Assembly: GCF_002234675.1 (NCBI RefSeq)
Contig: NC_019869.2
Span: forward strand, 11,518,015 to 11,582,014
DNA length: 64,000 nucleotides
DNA from: Oryzias latipes
Taxonomy: Eukaryota > Chordata > Actinopteri > Beloniformes > Adrianichthyidae
Direction: 5' to 3'
Part shown: positions 1-13,162 of the stretch, piece by piece
Position numbering within the stretch: position 1 is the stretch's first letter
How the letters are laid out: every line of letters begins with the position of its first letter
Made by a program: the position numbers and the translations under genes
Notes under the pieces: generated by a model
What the model was told of the DNA's origin: nothing
Databases searched by the model: none
The model's input: only the letters and a program-made list of their open reading frames with translations

Positions 1-328
1 GCTGATAAACACCATAACAGTGAGGATATCTGGTGACCTGCAGAGGAAAATCTCATTCATTAAATAATAAACTATTCATTTGGGTACAAAAGTTCAGTTT
101 ATCATGTGAGTTTTCTTCTAACACATTTCTTTGACATTCACACATTTACTGATAAGAAAACATTTAATGGCTTTATCTCTGTATTTCATTATCAGCAAAC
201 ACGTTTAATTAATTCCATCATTTGAGCGTTTCTGCTTCATATGGTTTTTTCAGTTCCAATTTACAACCAGATCAGGATTTTTGCACTTTATTTTGAAACA
301 AATAAAACAAAAATGTATAAACAATACT
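1..328. other. intergenic, nothing recognised
   Basis: AT-rich unique-looking sequence with no supported exon, RNA gene or repeat boundary. Confidence 0.4.
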
Positions 329-866
329 TTTAAAGTCCCACCCTGACCATCTTTAGATCTATTGGAAAAGCGTTCCCTAGTGGTCTTTTAATTATGGTGA
401 TTCTGGTTTGAGATAAAATCAAGAAAACTGTGTTGTTTTTCTAGAACATGGTTTCTGGAGAGGCAGGATTTCATTAGAAATTTACCTCTGAGTTGTGGGC
501 ACGTTTACACAGTCTCCCACTAGCTTACAGCCCCTCACAATTCCAACTGGTGCAACAAAAATGGTAAGTCAATATTGGAGCCATCCAGCCGTACAGTTCT
601 GAGCCAGATGTCAGCTCAGATGAGGAAAACGAATACGGGATGTATTCGTCTACAGGTGGATGTATCAGCTGATTGTACCACCTACATGACTGCTTCAGAC
701 ATTTTCCAACAGAATTTTTTCGTCTGCTCCTGATTCACAGCAATTTCAATAAATACTCAGAAAGTTGAGCTTAATTTTCTTTACATATGTCCTCCATCAT
801 CAGTAAAATGCTACAAGAACTTGTTAAAAACACCATTTTCATTGAAGTGGGCCTTTAAGCACAAAT
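329..866 (-). repeat. dispersed TTAA-ended repeat, family A, near full-length copy
   Basis: One of about nine related copies in the window. Family ends read TTAAAG(A/T)CCCAC with the inverse GTGGG(T/A)CTTTAA at the other end; here the ends are ttaaagtcccac (about 329) and gtgggcctttaa (about 854-865). The interior carries the recurrent block with agcttacagcccctcac and gcaacaaaaatgg. I infer a nonautonomous DNA transposon using TTAA-like targets, possibly piggyBac-related. No transposase is visible. Orientation is relative to the copy at 5113. Confidence 0.6.
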
Positions 867-2281
867 GTAAAAGAACTGACTCACAGTGGTTTCCATTTGA
901 ACAATGACCTTTGCAACTTCTGGTTTTGTCAACACTCACTCCTTCAATGCGTGGCCTCGTTCTCATGCATACCTTTCGGTAGATATCATCAGACTTTACA
1001 GTGAGAGACAGAGTAACGCCACTCATGGGGAAATCCATCTCTGTATGAAGCCATTTTCTTCTCTCTCTGCATCCCCATCCATCCCATAATTTGGCCACTC
1101 TTGAGGACAAACTCTCATCCTGGGAAACCACTTAGAGATCTAGTTCATGGGACTGAACATTTGTTCTGCCTGGTGGAGTTTGAAGGTAAAGGAAATGCAC
1201 AGGTCAACTGGCTATTCCTGTGACATCAGGAGGAACAGTAGCTGATATCATTTCATTCAAAATGAGGTTCATGAGATCTTCTCATGGTAATAAAGTAAAT
1301 CACACATTAGTGTAAGCAGCGAAGAACGAAAAAACATGACGGCAAAGAGAGGACAGACAGTAGAGCTGAAGGGAAAAGCGTTTTTCTGGCGTTGACCCAG
1401 ATTTTCAAAGTTGCTGGAACGTTTGGCTCTTCTGAGAACAAATTACATCGAAACTTCTCCTGCTCCCAACAAGGCTGACCTAATAATCTGTGCTGGAGTG
1501 TCAGACTGTCTGAGAAGGCGAAATATCCACATCATCACACCAACCTACAGATGCACATGTGTCTAATGTTAAAGCGTAAGAGCATAGGAACGGGACTACT
1601 TTTCCATTTTCTAAACAGTCGAAAGAGCATAACTTGAATTAGAGAAAAAATGTTCACGGTTTGTATTTGTTTCTAACAGAAAAAAAAGACCATCTTGGTT
1701 GTACATTTAAAGAAAGATTTGACAGAAAAGTATATAAAAAGTAGTTTGTATCCAAGCACTAAATACTACACTCCTGTTTTTCAAACTAAACAATCCTATA
1801 TTTTAAAAGAAAAAGTCATTTTTAGGGGTGTAAAGGATACAGATATGTATTGAAAAATCGATCTTGTACTAAGAGTAAAGCATTATCGTTTCATACTTTC
1901 AAATATGAACAAGATTATGTTGATAAAAAGGTATAAATTCAATTAGGGAATTAAAAAATTGGTTTCTGTCAAACATTGTTAGTTTCTCTTTTTATGTACT
2001 CGTGACGCAAACAAAAAGACTTCCAATCACAAACTTGCTCCATCAAATCGGGTCAGTTCCAATTGGCTGAAGGGGAACCACTGAGTGAGTGTTTTGTTCA
2101 CTAAACACAAGATAACCCTTTTTTTCACAGTACAGTAAAAAAAATACCTTACAAAATAAGACACCCTGTGTCCAAGAAGTTTGCAAATCTAACTAACTAA
2201 AATTAAATCAAAATGACTTAAGTGAAGTTTGAGTCAGTTTACTCTTTTTTTAAACTTTCTACTTACTTAAGTTTTATTTAA
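867..2281. other. intergenic, no supported feature
   Basis: No ORF with recognisable protein similarity and no splice-flanked exon could be supported. The short ORFs over 811-1131 are family A repeat and random sequence. Confidence 0.4.
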
Positions 2282-2516
2282 GGGAGCCGGTTTAGCTTGT
2301 GCTGGTTTGCGGCGCCTTCTGTCCGTGAAAACTGGGTTCGAATCCGGGCTGCTCCCTGTTCCCTTCTCTACTTCAGTGCCGGTGCCAAGCCCGGTTGCTT
2401 TGAGAGGGTTGTGTCAGGAAGGCATAAAACATTGCCAAGTTTACCATGCGACTTGTTCGCTGTGGCGACCCCTGATGGGATAAAGCCAAAAGAGAAACAA
2501 CAACAACAACAACAAC
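2282..2516 (+). repeat. tRNA-derived SINE
   Basis: The head resembles a tRNA gene promoter: a box A-like stretch around 2291-2305 and a clear box B, ggttcgaatcc, at 2335-2345. A conserved fish SINE body follows (tgtcaggaaggcataaaaca, then gctgtggcgacccctgatgg) and the element ends in an (AAC)n tail at about 2497-2516. It is a Pol III-type retroposon and not a functional tRNA gene, since no cloverleaf can be drawn. Confidence 0.8.
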
Positions 2517-4077
2517 TTACTTATGTTTTATTTCACAGTTACTTTATAAAATAACATTTTTTTTTTAATCCAAAGAGCTACAATGGAGGGGTAAAAGAGT
2601 CTCGTGTGGCTACGGAGCAGCAGGATGCAGACCCCTGCTCTTACCAATTGGAAGATGAATTCATAAATAGAAAAAGCCTGCAAACAGTAAGGCCAAACAC
2701 CATGTCAGCCACATTTTGCAGTAGTTTTGCAGGTTTCTGAAGGCTTCAAATGCTTTATTTGTGCTGCGTTGGTTTACTCTTTGTACATTCCTGAATGCTT
2801 ACAGGGATGAGTACAGGAGAGCAAAGGCAAGGAGAGGATGGGATGAGGAGGTTAGGGTTGTGAGTGTGTTGGAGCGTGCATCACAGAGTGCACGAGCTGA
2901 GTTTACATGAGCAACAGCTGCTGCCGTCATTAAGCGATTTCGCCAGAACTGAGTATCGCCGATCTCACCGTTACTGTGTGTTGGGAGGGGGGGACGACAT
3001 ATGGGTCTTTCTTCAATTAGAGACAGACACTGTCCTCTGAGCGGGATGATGAACACACATTTAACCTGTGCCAAACTATAGATAAATGAGCCAGAAAGAC
3101 TGAGAGGAACACCTGGCCCTCATGCCTGTAGCCCTCCACATTCCCAGTGCTTTGCAAACCCCCCCGGCTGGTTCCCATCACAGGCAAGAGAAAGGAGGTC
3201 AGTTTGGACGGTCACATGAAATGAAACAGGCTAACTTTTGCTACACATCAATGGTCAACTAGCTAAACTACTGAATCTACTAGAATCAAAGCACGAAACA
3301 ACGCTGCAACAATTACATGCAACCGTATTAAAACTGTGTTGTCATGGGCGGCCTGCAGGCTATGGGAGAGTTCTGCAGCCTGACCCCAACGGGTCATGTT
3401 TCGTTTTTGAAGCCAGCATGTTGATGGAAGCGTGGGACGGGCTGATGCACGAAAGGGGACGCCAGGAGAGTCTGGAAAACCTTTACAGTTGCAGTCAACC
3501 CTGGGAGCAAAGAGAAAAGGGAGGTAAAGGAAGGAGGGGGGCCTTTTACATCTGGAAAAAATTTGAGAGTGTGTTATTACCCTGCTGAAAGTCTGGAAAG
3601 ACTGGAGGTGGAGATAGAGGGAATGGGAGGGTACTGTAAATACTAGCTGATATATGGAGAAGCAAATTCTTTCATCTCACTGGTCTGATATAAACTATCT
3701 GCATCCATGATAGACCTCAGTCACATAATGAGACTAAAGTAATGACTGGAGAAGAGGACTGAAGAGTACAAGATAACCCCAGAAGTCATGACAGAGGCGC
3801 CTGTGCACACAGCAAGATAAAGCCAACCCCAAAAAGGAACATGTGGACTAGATCTTTGGATTTGCATCGCTTTGTCTGGACCATGGCAAATCGTAAACAA
3901 GAGCTCCAGAAAAATGGGCCCTTTACGAGTCCTTAAAGCAAAGACATTAGGCAGTCATTTAGGTTGACACATCTGTGCTGCAGCTGTTGGGGTCCCCTAT
4001 CTGTGCTGCTAATGTGCAACATTGCCCCCTAAAGACATAAAGCAGCACTTCAGAAAACACAACAACCTATCTTTGCT
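2517..4077. other. intergenic, no supported feature
   Basis: Contains only short ORFs (for example 3238-3588 and 2799-3074) with no recognisable domain and no splice context. I see no RNA gene or repeat boundary. Confidence 0.4.
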
Positions 4078-4385
4078 CATCCATCCATCAATTTTCAGGA
4101 CCCACTGAATCCTCTTCAGGATCACAGGGTTGCTGGAGATAACCCTGTTACTGTGGGGTGAAGGTGAGGTACAACCTAAGCAGGTCATCAGCCTGTTGCA
4201 AACACTAACATGCACGCTTAATGACAATTTAGAAACATCAATTGACCTATGAAGCATGTTTTTGGACTGTGGAGTGCCCGAGAAAATCCACACATGCACA
4301 ATGGGAACACGCAATCTCCACACAGAAAGTCCCAGCCAGGATTTGAACCATTTTGGGACGAGAGTGCTAACCACTGTGCCCCCAT
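4078..4385 (-). repeat. tRNA-derived SINE with (GATG)n tail
   Basis: On the minus strand the element begins with a tRNA-like head (gcacagtggttagcactc, then a ggttcaaatcc box B; plus strand about 4337-4382). It ends in a short GATG-type tail, seen on the plus strand as catccatccatca at 4078-4090. The plus-strand text cacacagaaagtcccagcc is typical of this common teleost SINE. An ORF of 121 codons across it is a by-product. Confidence 0.75.
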
Positions 4386-5112
4386 TCAGCCCTATTTAAG
4401 CTCATTTTGTTAAAAAATCGCAACAATTTTGTTCAGGAAATAAACACAAACTCATTAGTTTGTTTGCTATGAAGCATTAAGTCACCATGATAGATTTTGT
4501 GAAAAATTATGATCAGGACAAACCTGCTAACTGGTGGGATTCTGTGGCGTTATAAAAGCCCAGATGTCTCTTTGAATGAGCTGTCATTTTAAGTTTTTTA
4601 AAAGTTTTAAAAAATTAGCAGCTGCAAGAATATATTTTAATAACAAAATAGCATTTTTCTTGGTTTTCCTACTGAGACTGCATGTGTTTGCATGTTAAAG
4701 AATAGCTTTAATAGTTAATAGTAGGAATAGATTTTTCGAAGTCACGTTTTTAAAAGACTTGCTTTTGGTGTCATAACTTATTTTCTTTTTGAAAACAAAG
4801 ACTTAACTGAATGCACTCTAACAGTTTCTAAAAGTTTTTATTTTTTCAGGTTAGGATGTTAAATGATTTTAATCTGTCTATGAAAACAGACATAATCCCT
4901 CAGTGGAACACGAATGAAACGTGAGGCAAGCGTTGATCCCTCTAATCTGAGCAGCACTAACAGTAAATGGAGACTTTTGATTAGTGTCCAAATAGTGGAG
5001 TGAAAATTATTTTATTTCATTTTAAGATGACAAATCCCAACCAAATGACACATGTATTACAATAGCAGGTCTTCCATAGCACAAGTGTTTCATCCAGCAA
5101 ATCATGAAAAGA

Positions 5113-5811
5113 TTTAACTTAGAACTCACTCCAATAAAAATTATTTCTTTGGAGTTTAGCATGTTCTTGTGGTATTTCCTTATGATGGAGGACATATGTA
5201 TAGAAACAGTGATCTTAAATTTGCATTTCAGAGTAATTTTTTAAAAATTCAAATTGTTGTGAATCAGATCAGACAAAAAAAATGCCGTTTGAAAAGGCTG
5301 GTAGAAATTTAAAATTGCATTTCTGAGTATTTTTTCACCCCAAATCATCGTGAATCAGGAACATATGAAAAAAAAAGGTTTGAAAAAAATGGTATTTGTG
5401 ACGTGGAAAATAAACTAAGCGGGCCACAAGCTTCCTGCTCCGCTCCATTCTGATGCATCCACTTGTAGACGTACAGATCCATGCACGTCTTTGTTTTCCT
5501 CATCTGAGCTGGAATCTGGATCCAAACTGTACGGCTGGACAGATCCTATACTAATCAACATTTTTGTTGTACAGGTAATGATATCTTTGGGGGGTGTGAG
5601 GGGTTGTAAGCCAGCGGAACAGCGTGTAAACAGACAGATGACGGGACATAGGGAGAGGGCTTACTCCACACCAACAGTACTGCCCACAACTCATGCTGCT
5701 CTGCAGAAACTAACCAGTTTTTATTTTGGCTAAAAACGGCATTATCATTATCAAAAAAAAAAAAAAAACACTGCGAATGCTTTTACAATAGATAAAAAGT
5801 GGGACTTTAAC
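5113..5811 (+). repeat. family A TTAA-ended repeat, long copy
   Basis: Begins near ttaacttagaactcactcc and ends agtgggactttaa at about 5802-5814. Part of the left half is duplicated inside the copy: the motif ttgcatttc...gaatca occurs at about 5221-5266 and again at 5313-5358. The 80-codon ORF at 5491-5733 lies in the interior and has relatives in other copies, but shows no transposase motif. Confidence 0.6.
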
Positions 5812-5814
5812 AGT

Positions 5815-7082
5815 TTGGGCTCTGAAGTGAAAGATTTGTCAATTCTAACATTTTTTTTCTAAAGGAAAAATAATTGATTTAGCTCTAAATAGGGCATTAA
5901 GTTCTCTTTTCAGGGTTTAAGGCATTGCTTTTATGCATCTATGATGAAATGGCAACTTTTCTTCTGATTAAACACCATGAGGGCCCAACAGCTTCCTGCC
6001 TGATGGCTGCTCTGTCTGCAGTAACCTTAGCATCCCTACAGATGACACTGTAGTGCACAATTTGATTGTGTTCTTGCTGTTGCCACAGCAAACGGTAGAG
6101 ACAGGGTGAGTGAAACAACCACAGGATTAAGCTTCTCTGCTGTTTCTTGATTTGATTAAAGCATTTACATTCATTTGACGCTGAGCTGTTGGATTAGGGT
6201 TTCAGTTCTTGCTGTGTTTTCTGCTGTGTGTAGATGAGTGGGTGTGTCAGGGTGTGTTTCTCTGTGGTTGTAATCACACACTTCTTAGGTAAGTAAATGG
6301 GATCCTATGTTTAACAATGAAAAGCATGTGATTTAAACTTATGAAACTGCTGCTTTTTCCTTTTTAAACATTAGACCATGTAAACGAACCAGATCCCTGT
6401 TCAGATAATTAAATGTAAAAAAAAAAAAAAGTTCTGACGTGCATAAAAATAGTTGGTTTAAAGTGTCTGAACACACCCGGTATTGACCCTCCCTTTCCGA
6501 GAAAAAAAAGCCCTTCCCTCCCTCGACAATATTTTTTCTCTCTCTTCATCCTGTTGCCATAGAATTAAGCCCAGACAGGAAGTCAGCCTCATGCCCATGC
6601 AAAAGAGAGCATTTGTTTGGGTTAGTAGTCAAATTCTTGACATGAACTAAGCCAAAAACAGCAGACCTATTGGACCTTTGATGGAAAATAGAAATGCGAA
6701 TCACTTGGTCATCTTGAGGTTTGCAGCTAAACGGCTTGAACCGCCTATTAAGACTTTAGATCAAACAATTAGAAGAAATGTACTTGTCAGACTAGAACAA
6801 TTGATGCCAATTCATATGAATAATGTGAACTAAAAAAGACAAACTTGTATTCAATATCATAACATTTAAAGCAGGCTTAATCACCTGAGCCTGATTTTAT
6901 GTAATCCTCGTAAACAAATTAAGTAATTTGCTGTTATTTGCATCCCATTGTTGCTAGTCCTGAAGGATTTTACAGGACGGTCATTGCTTTGAGGACACGT
7001 CAGAGTTCCAATGTTTCCAATTGTTTTGTTTTTTTTAAACCTTTTCTTTTGTTTAATAATTGAGGACATGGATAAAGCTAAT
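5815..7082. other. intergenic, no supported feature
   Basis: AT-rich sequence with no recognised exon or repeat boundary. Confidence 0.35.
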
Positions 7083-7545
7083 TCATCTTAAAATTGCATT
7101 TCTGAGTATTTCTTCATTCTAGTCATGAATTTGGAACAGATGAAAAACTGCTGTTTGAAAAAGCTTTTAGTTCAGATGCACTGAAGCTAGAATTCTCAGG
7201 CCACAAGACCTGCTCTGCTGCATTCTGACGCAATTTACTTCTTCGTTTTCCTTGTCTCAGCTGGAATCTGGATCCAAACTTAACGGCTGGATAGTTGCAA
7301 TATTGCTCGCCATTTTTGTTGCTCCAGTAATGTTGGGGGTGTGAGGGAGGTATAGGCCAGTGAGAAAACATTATAACGGATGGATGACAGGAAGTGGGGG
7401 AAAGTTTGCTGTGCGCCAACGGTCCCGCTCTGTAGAAACTATGTCCTAGAAAACAACACAGGTTTTTTATTAAATTTTGGCTAGAGGCAGCACAGTCATG
7501 ATTAAAAGACTACAGGGAACACTTTTAGAAAAGAACAAGAGATGA
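7083..7545 (+). repeat. family A repeat, copy lacking the left terminus
   Basis: Shares the interior of the 5113 copy, including tgcatttctgagtattt, gctggaatctggatccaaac and the gattaaaagactac...gggaacacttt right end. The TTAAAGACCCAC terminus is missing on the left. Confidence 0.6.
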
Positions 7546-7820
7546 TCAGAGTGGGTCAAACGTGTACATTTAAACATACTGGCTAATGTAAAAAAATCAA
7601 CGTAGTCAAATGATAAACCAATGAATGTCCGTGTTTAAAGCAAATAATGATTCCAAATGCCACCTGTGCTAGTCTACAGCCAATGCATCTGCTAATGCTG
7701 GTTAATATCCATACCTGCATTGCAACAAAAAAAGGTTGAATTCAAAAGTGAGGCTAGGATAAGGGTGTATTTCTCTTAAGATCTTCTTAAATTCTGCTCA
7801 GATTTTCCAGCCACTTTTTT

Positions 7821-8024
7821 TTAACACTTGTGCTATCCTAGGGCCTTTAACATTGGGAGTTGGGTCATCTAGACCCACTAGACAGTGCTCTGAACCTTTT
7901 TTCTTCAATCATTTGTGATCTTCACTGGAGTCCATGCATTACATGAAATCCTCTTCACCTTTATCCACCTTTGTCATGGTAGGGAGAACACGTCAATGTA
8001 AGGGTAGGATAGCACAAGGTTTAA
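7821..8024. mobile_element. piggyBac-like MITE (TTAA target sites)
   Basis: Flanked by TTAA at 7821-7824 and 8021-8024. The inverted ends read cacttgtgctatcctag on the left and taggatagcacaagg on the right. A second copy at 35090-35301 shares the interior (catctagacccactagacag, ctttatccacctttgtcatg), so the family is real. A TTAA target with a CCCTTGTGCT-type end suggests piggyBac. No transposase is encoded. Confidence 0.8.
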
Positions 8025-9339
8025 CAGTAAAAGGCAAATTGGATGAACATCTATTACAGCACACTGCAAAAAAAAAATAATCACAAGAAAGTAGTAAAAT
8101 TGTCTGTTCATGCTGTGAGTAATTTAATCCTAACAAGAAATGTTATGATAAGGTAGCAAAATATAAAAAAAGAGTCATACACAAGCACTTAAAAAGGGAA
8201 GTATTAGGTGAAAAAGCCAAATGTTAGATAGAATTACCTCAAATTGATTATTCTGCCCAATAATAAGTATTTTTTTGCTAGTTCTAAGCTCTGTAAAAAG
8301 ATCTGTATTTTTATGTTGTTTTTTGTGCTTAATTGTAATTTCTTTTGATTACAGTGACAACAAGCTTAATAAGTGGAAATGCATTGTATATGGAACAAAA
8401 TGTAAACAAAATGAGAATATGATCTTAGAACAAGTTGGCCCATCTTCCTAGATTCTCTTAAAATAAAAAGTAGCACCTATTTTTAAAACTTAAATCCAAA
8501 TTTTTGTTTCCAAAATGATGGCGGTCTAACTTGTCAACATTTCTTGAACTTTGAAATAACATCCTTAAAACTGAATCAACAATTACAGTTCAATTAGAGT
8601 TTCTTGAGTGTTGGCAAGAATGTGGAGCAAAAGTATTTTTGACTCATTTTAACAATAATTTCCTTTTCGCAAAAAAAAAAAAAAAACGAGTAAGGCAAAA
8701 AAAAAATTCTCGACTGCTGTTTTTAAGAAAAGGTTGGACAGTGTTTTGAATGTCTAAAAGCAACGTTCGAAATCTTTGCCAGTATCAAATAGTTTGCTGT
8801 TTAAGAAACAAAGTTGGTGCATGGCCAACAAAAACACAATTTTTTTGTGGTAAATGTTTATTATTAAAAGTATCACCAAACCTTTATGGCACTTTTGGCA
8901 AACAGCTTACTGTGCAGTGCAGCTTACTTCACAACATAATGGTTTAAAATCCATAATCATTAATATTTTTAAGCTTTTCTTCAACATCTTTCTCTGTTGA
9001 AGACACAGCTTTTTTTGACAAAATGATATTTGAACCTAGATACTTTCCTTTTTGATTCTTTTCGTACTTGAATGTACTTTAGACTTTCTGAGGCCAGCAT
9101 GCTTCAATGTTTGTGGCCAAACAGGCAGACGAGACCAACGCGTTTATGAACTCGAATAATAAGCCTGTTTTATCTTAAGGCAGCATATCTGTTGTGTAAA
9201 CACAAATCTGTAAACTGAAGAGTGTATTCACAAAACGTTTGCGTCACTAACTTTGCTAACTACCTTCCCTCAAGCTTTTTCGTCTACGTCACAGCTTTTT
9301 CAAAGAGAACACATTTTTTCCGGTTCCTCCCCTTTTGCC
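8025..9339. other. upstream flank of osbpl3
   Basis: Mostly AT-rich sequence without a supported exon. Local base composition becomes more GC- and CpG-rich after about 9280, on approach to the osbpl3 promoter. Confidence 0.4.
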
Positions 9340-9503
9340 ATATTCCGATTGTGATTGGCTCAGAAGAACGTCCGTCAGGCAGGCTCCACCCACTCGCTCC
9401 ACGACTCGGTTGGAGCTGCCTGGAGAAGAGGAGCGTTAGTCTGAAGTGGGTATCGTGTTCATCTATCACCTGAATAAGATGCTTTAGCTTTCGCGACACC
9501 ATT
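9340..9503 (+). promoter_or_regulatory. osbpl3: osbpl3 promoter and noncoding exon 1
   Basis: A reverse CCAAT box (gattggctc) lies at about 9353-9361, followed by a CpG-bearing stretch without a TATA box. The putative exon ends ...gcgacaccatt at 9503 and is followed by a consensus donor, gtaagtattt. The next acceptor that leads into osbpl3 coding sequence is at 18685, giving a 9.2-kb first intron. The transcription start is not determined, and another noncoding exon in between cannot be excluded. Confidence 0.5.
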
Positions 9504-11559
9504 GTAAGTATTTATATATTTTTAAGACACATCAGCTGTTGTTATGTTGTCCTGCTGGTTGGATTCGTTTGACGTCTTTACACAGAAGCGGCGTGTTGGC
9601 GCTGAGCGTCAACTTGTGCCGCTGTCGATAGAATTATTAATGGGCTTCATTCAGTATTTGTTACCGGGTACATTTGCTTGATATACGGCTGGGGTAAATG
9701 TGTCACGAGACAAGCTTGAACGTTGACGAGTAAAGGTGTAGAGACTGGGAGTAGGAGTACTGTCTGCGCGGGGCCACCTGTGGTTTTTCCCTGTTGAGTT
9801 TTTCCAATACTTTATTTCCTCCTCATTTTTTTTAAATTTTCTTTTCCTTTTATTTATTTTTATATTTAGTTCTGTTTGTCTGTCCCGTTTTACACTATTG
9901 GTACTTGTAAACCAAATAATATGCAAATAATCTATTAATTAGCTGTTTACCAATTCAAGTTTTCAAAATAAAGTTAATCAATGCTGTCATTTGTTATAAA
10001 TACGTTATTTTCGTGCTACTTCTGTGATGATTGAAAGGTTTTAATCTCATCATACAGTGAAACAACACGGAACCTCAGCATCTATTAGTTCCGACCTCTT
10101 TTTCTGCAGAAGTGTTAATCCCATTACTATTACTGTGAAATCAACTCACAACTTCCTGTTGCAGCATTCCCATTCAGAACCCCTTTCCTGTTTCAGTTCT
10201 CCAGCTAAAAGCACTGGAGGGTAGATATGCTAATGCAGTTGGTTTATTGTTCTTCACAACTTTCAAACTGTTTTCACTGAAATCTTTTTCTATTTTTTAA
10301 CATTATTTGTTGTAATTTTGGGGCTAATTCACTTTATTTTCTTTTTTTTTCCAATTCCCAGTTCAAAAACTCAAAACGGCCAAATGAAAAGAATAACAGA
10401 ACCTTTAAGTAAGTTATGATATAGGTTTCACGGTTTTGAGTCATATTTTTCCACAGTACAGTAGAAGTAGGACATTTAACTAAAATCTAATATATTTTGT
10501 GTAGCAGAAAAAAATCTATATATATACATACATATATATTTTTTTATGCAGTTGATTAAACTCGGATGGACTTTTTCATTTCCGTTGGTGACTGAATTTT
10601 TATTGGCCATTCTGTGTGTGAGGAACTCATGGTCTGGAAATCTTGAACGATTCTGGTTCTGGTAAACCACAGAATCAGGTGATCGTGGGTTATGGTCATT
10701 TGAGTTTTTTGGGACTCAGTTGCTCAACATAAACCTGATCATCTGAAACACTGCAACACTCCTTACACCCCTTTTAGAGGGGGAGGTGGAAATGCTGGGT
10801 CCTCAGCTTTTCTCCAATGATTATTCTGCAAAGACAACCATTGGATTGTCCATTTCTGCAGTTTCCAATCTTTACATTCTTATTATTTGGTTCATTTGGG
10901 AAATTCTGTTGCCATGGTGATAAGCAGTTGCCTTAAAACAATGACTCCCCCCCCCAACATATTAGTGAAGGAATTTATTGAGGATTTTTTTTAAAAATAA
11001 AGCTTACTCATAATGTATGATTCAAAATAATAATTCAAATAATAACCTAAGTTTTGAATAGTCTTTTACATTGTTGCTTAAGTGAGTCTGAAGAATTTGG
11101 TGTCTTCTGGAACAGATCAATAACTGAGAATTCCTCGTCTGATTTATTTTTTTCTGTGCATTTGTTCATGATTGACTCACATGCAAAGTCAGCATGAGAG
11201 AATGAAGAATGCATCCGAACCCTGAAAGGGAGGGTCTATTATTTACTTGGAAATATTTCTCAACACCTCCAGGCTGTAAGTAAGTGATCATGAGATAAAA
11301 ACAACCCATGTAAACAATTGGTGTGACCTGTTGAGTCATTGACCTTTTAAATGCTTTGAAGATTACTATATGATGTCATTGTCACAGTGAAGACAGCTGG
11401 GTTGTGCTAGTCTTGTTTTTTGAACAGATTTTCAAACACGGTTACTCTTTTTCCCATAATGCTACAACATATATAGAAAGCAATAAAGTGAAAGACCCTC
11501 GCTGTGTAGCTTTTGATCTATTCTAATAGCATTCCCAGTGGGCTTTTCGTTAGGATTAT

Positions 11560-11943
11560 GCCATTTTTAGGACAGATTAAAAAAAATCTGTCTTTTTTTG
11601 GGACATAGTTTCTGCATAGTGGCAGGTGTTCAATAGAAATTCACCTCTGAGTTGTGGCATTGAGTAACCCCATCCCCCTTCCCGTTATCCAACTGTTTAC
11701 AGTCTCCTGCTAGCTTACAGCCCCACTAGGACCTCCAACCTAACGTTACCGGTGCAACAAAAAAATGCGAGCAATATTGCCTGCACCTGATTCACAACAA
11801 TTCGAATAAAGCAATCCACAGAAATACTGTTTTTTTTAAAGATTAGTTTTCCTTATATATGTACTCCATTATCAGAAAAATGCCACAAGAACGTGTTAGA
11901 AACACCAAATAAATACAATTTTCTTTAGAGTGGGTCTTTAAAG
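11560..11943 (-). repeat. family A repeat, reverse copy
   Basis: Contains the conserved blocks gggacatagtttctgca, ctgctagcttacagcccc and ggtgcaacaaaa, and ends agagtgggtctttaaag at about 11926-11943. The left end is degraded. Confidence 0.55.
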
Positions 11944-13162
11944 GCAATTAAGTTGAAGCAAAATTCTCAATTTTACAGGGTTATCCTGAAATAGAAACTA
12001 CAAAATCCGAATTTCTTTGGTCAGAGAGTTTGCCAGCATTCAGCTACTTGGCTGAAACGCCCCAAAGCAAGATTTTCTGACAGTCTCTCAGACACAGGCT
12101 GGGGGGCCGGGGAAGGTTTTTCTCTTTTTATGACGGGTCAAACAAGTGATTCTCGTCAAGCTCAGTTATTTTTCAAAACCCTGCTTGGACAACATCCTGA
12201 GGTGTAAACATCCAGTGTGTCCAACCTGACTTTGAGTTACTGTATATCTCTGTCGATTTGGTAAACCTCCACCGAATACACAGGTTAATGTGGAGGCTGC
12301 TGATTTAACCAAAGCAAGATTGTGCAGATGTCCTGAGAAAAGCCCACCTGTGCTCGTGTGAGGTTAGAGCATCCTCTGATGAGCACACAAACCAAATGAC
12401 TTCTCTGTGTAGTGCTCTAAAAGTTTTCATTAAACTGCAAACTGAATGTAGTTATGCTTGGTATCCATGGCAACGTTGGACTGAGCAGTCACACAAAGTG
12501 TCCCTTATCTCAGCAGGGCGTACGAGAGGCTTATTTTTTGTGGTGATGCTTTTCAAAGCATCGGTCAGAAATGCTCCTGTTTTTAATATAAGTCCTCTTG
12601 AAAATAACCAACTGCTTGCTTTCTTATTGGGGCTACTTTTTATCTCTTTGTTCATTTACTGATATTTGTGTGTTCTTCTGACGGCTTACAAATATAAGTT
12701 CCGAAGGACGGTTTAAAAACGCATCAGTTGTATATTTAGTCTTAAAAGCATATTTTGTCACACATCTACTCCTCTATCTTCATGACTCTTTCCTCTTTTG
12801 GAGTATAGATGAATATGGCCAGATGTGAGTCTAGTTAAAGCCTCTTATGCCTCTTTGATAACCAGTGGCTCATCCACAGCTTTAGCCCGATAATTCCAAC
12901 ATCTATAAAGACACATTTCTGACCAAGTAAGCCAGTCATGGGGTGGAAGTACAGCTGTGTAGACTGTAGGTTAATGGCTCTGCTGCTGTGGAAGTGCTTG
13001 GCATGAAGTAGAAAGAGAAGCAGCTTTGTCAGTGCTAGCATGCCTGTCATTCCAGAGCTGGAAACTCTCGCTTGACCATCCCTCAGGCTCAAACACTTGT
13101 CTTTTTCCTAAATCGTGCTCACAATGTGCGATGAGGACATTTTGGGTTTTGTGTTGCTTTAA

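Noticed and set aside
2335-2345. Possible tRNA gene from the perfect box B (also 57871-57881 and 24950-24960)
   Set aside because: No aminoacyl or anticodon stem closes, and SINE bodies and tails follow.
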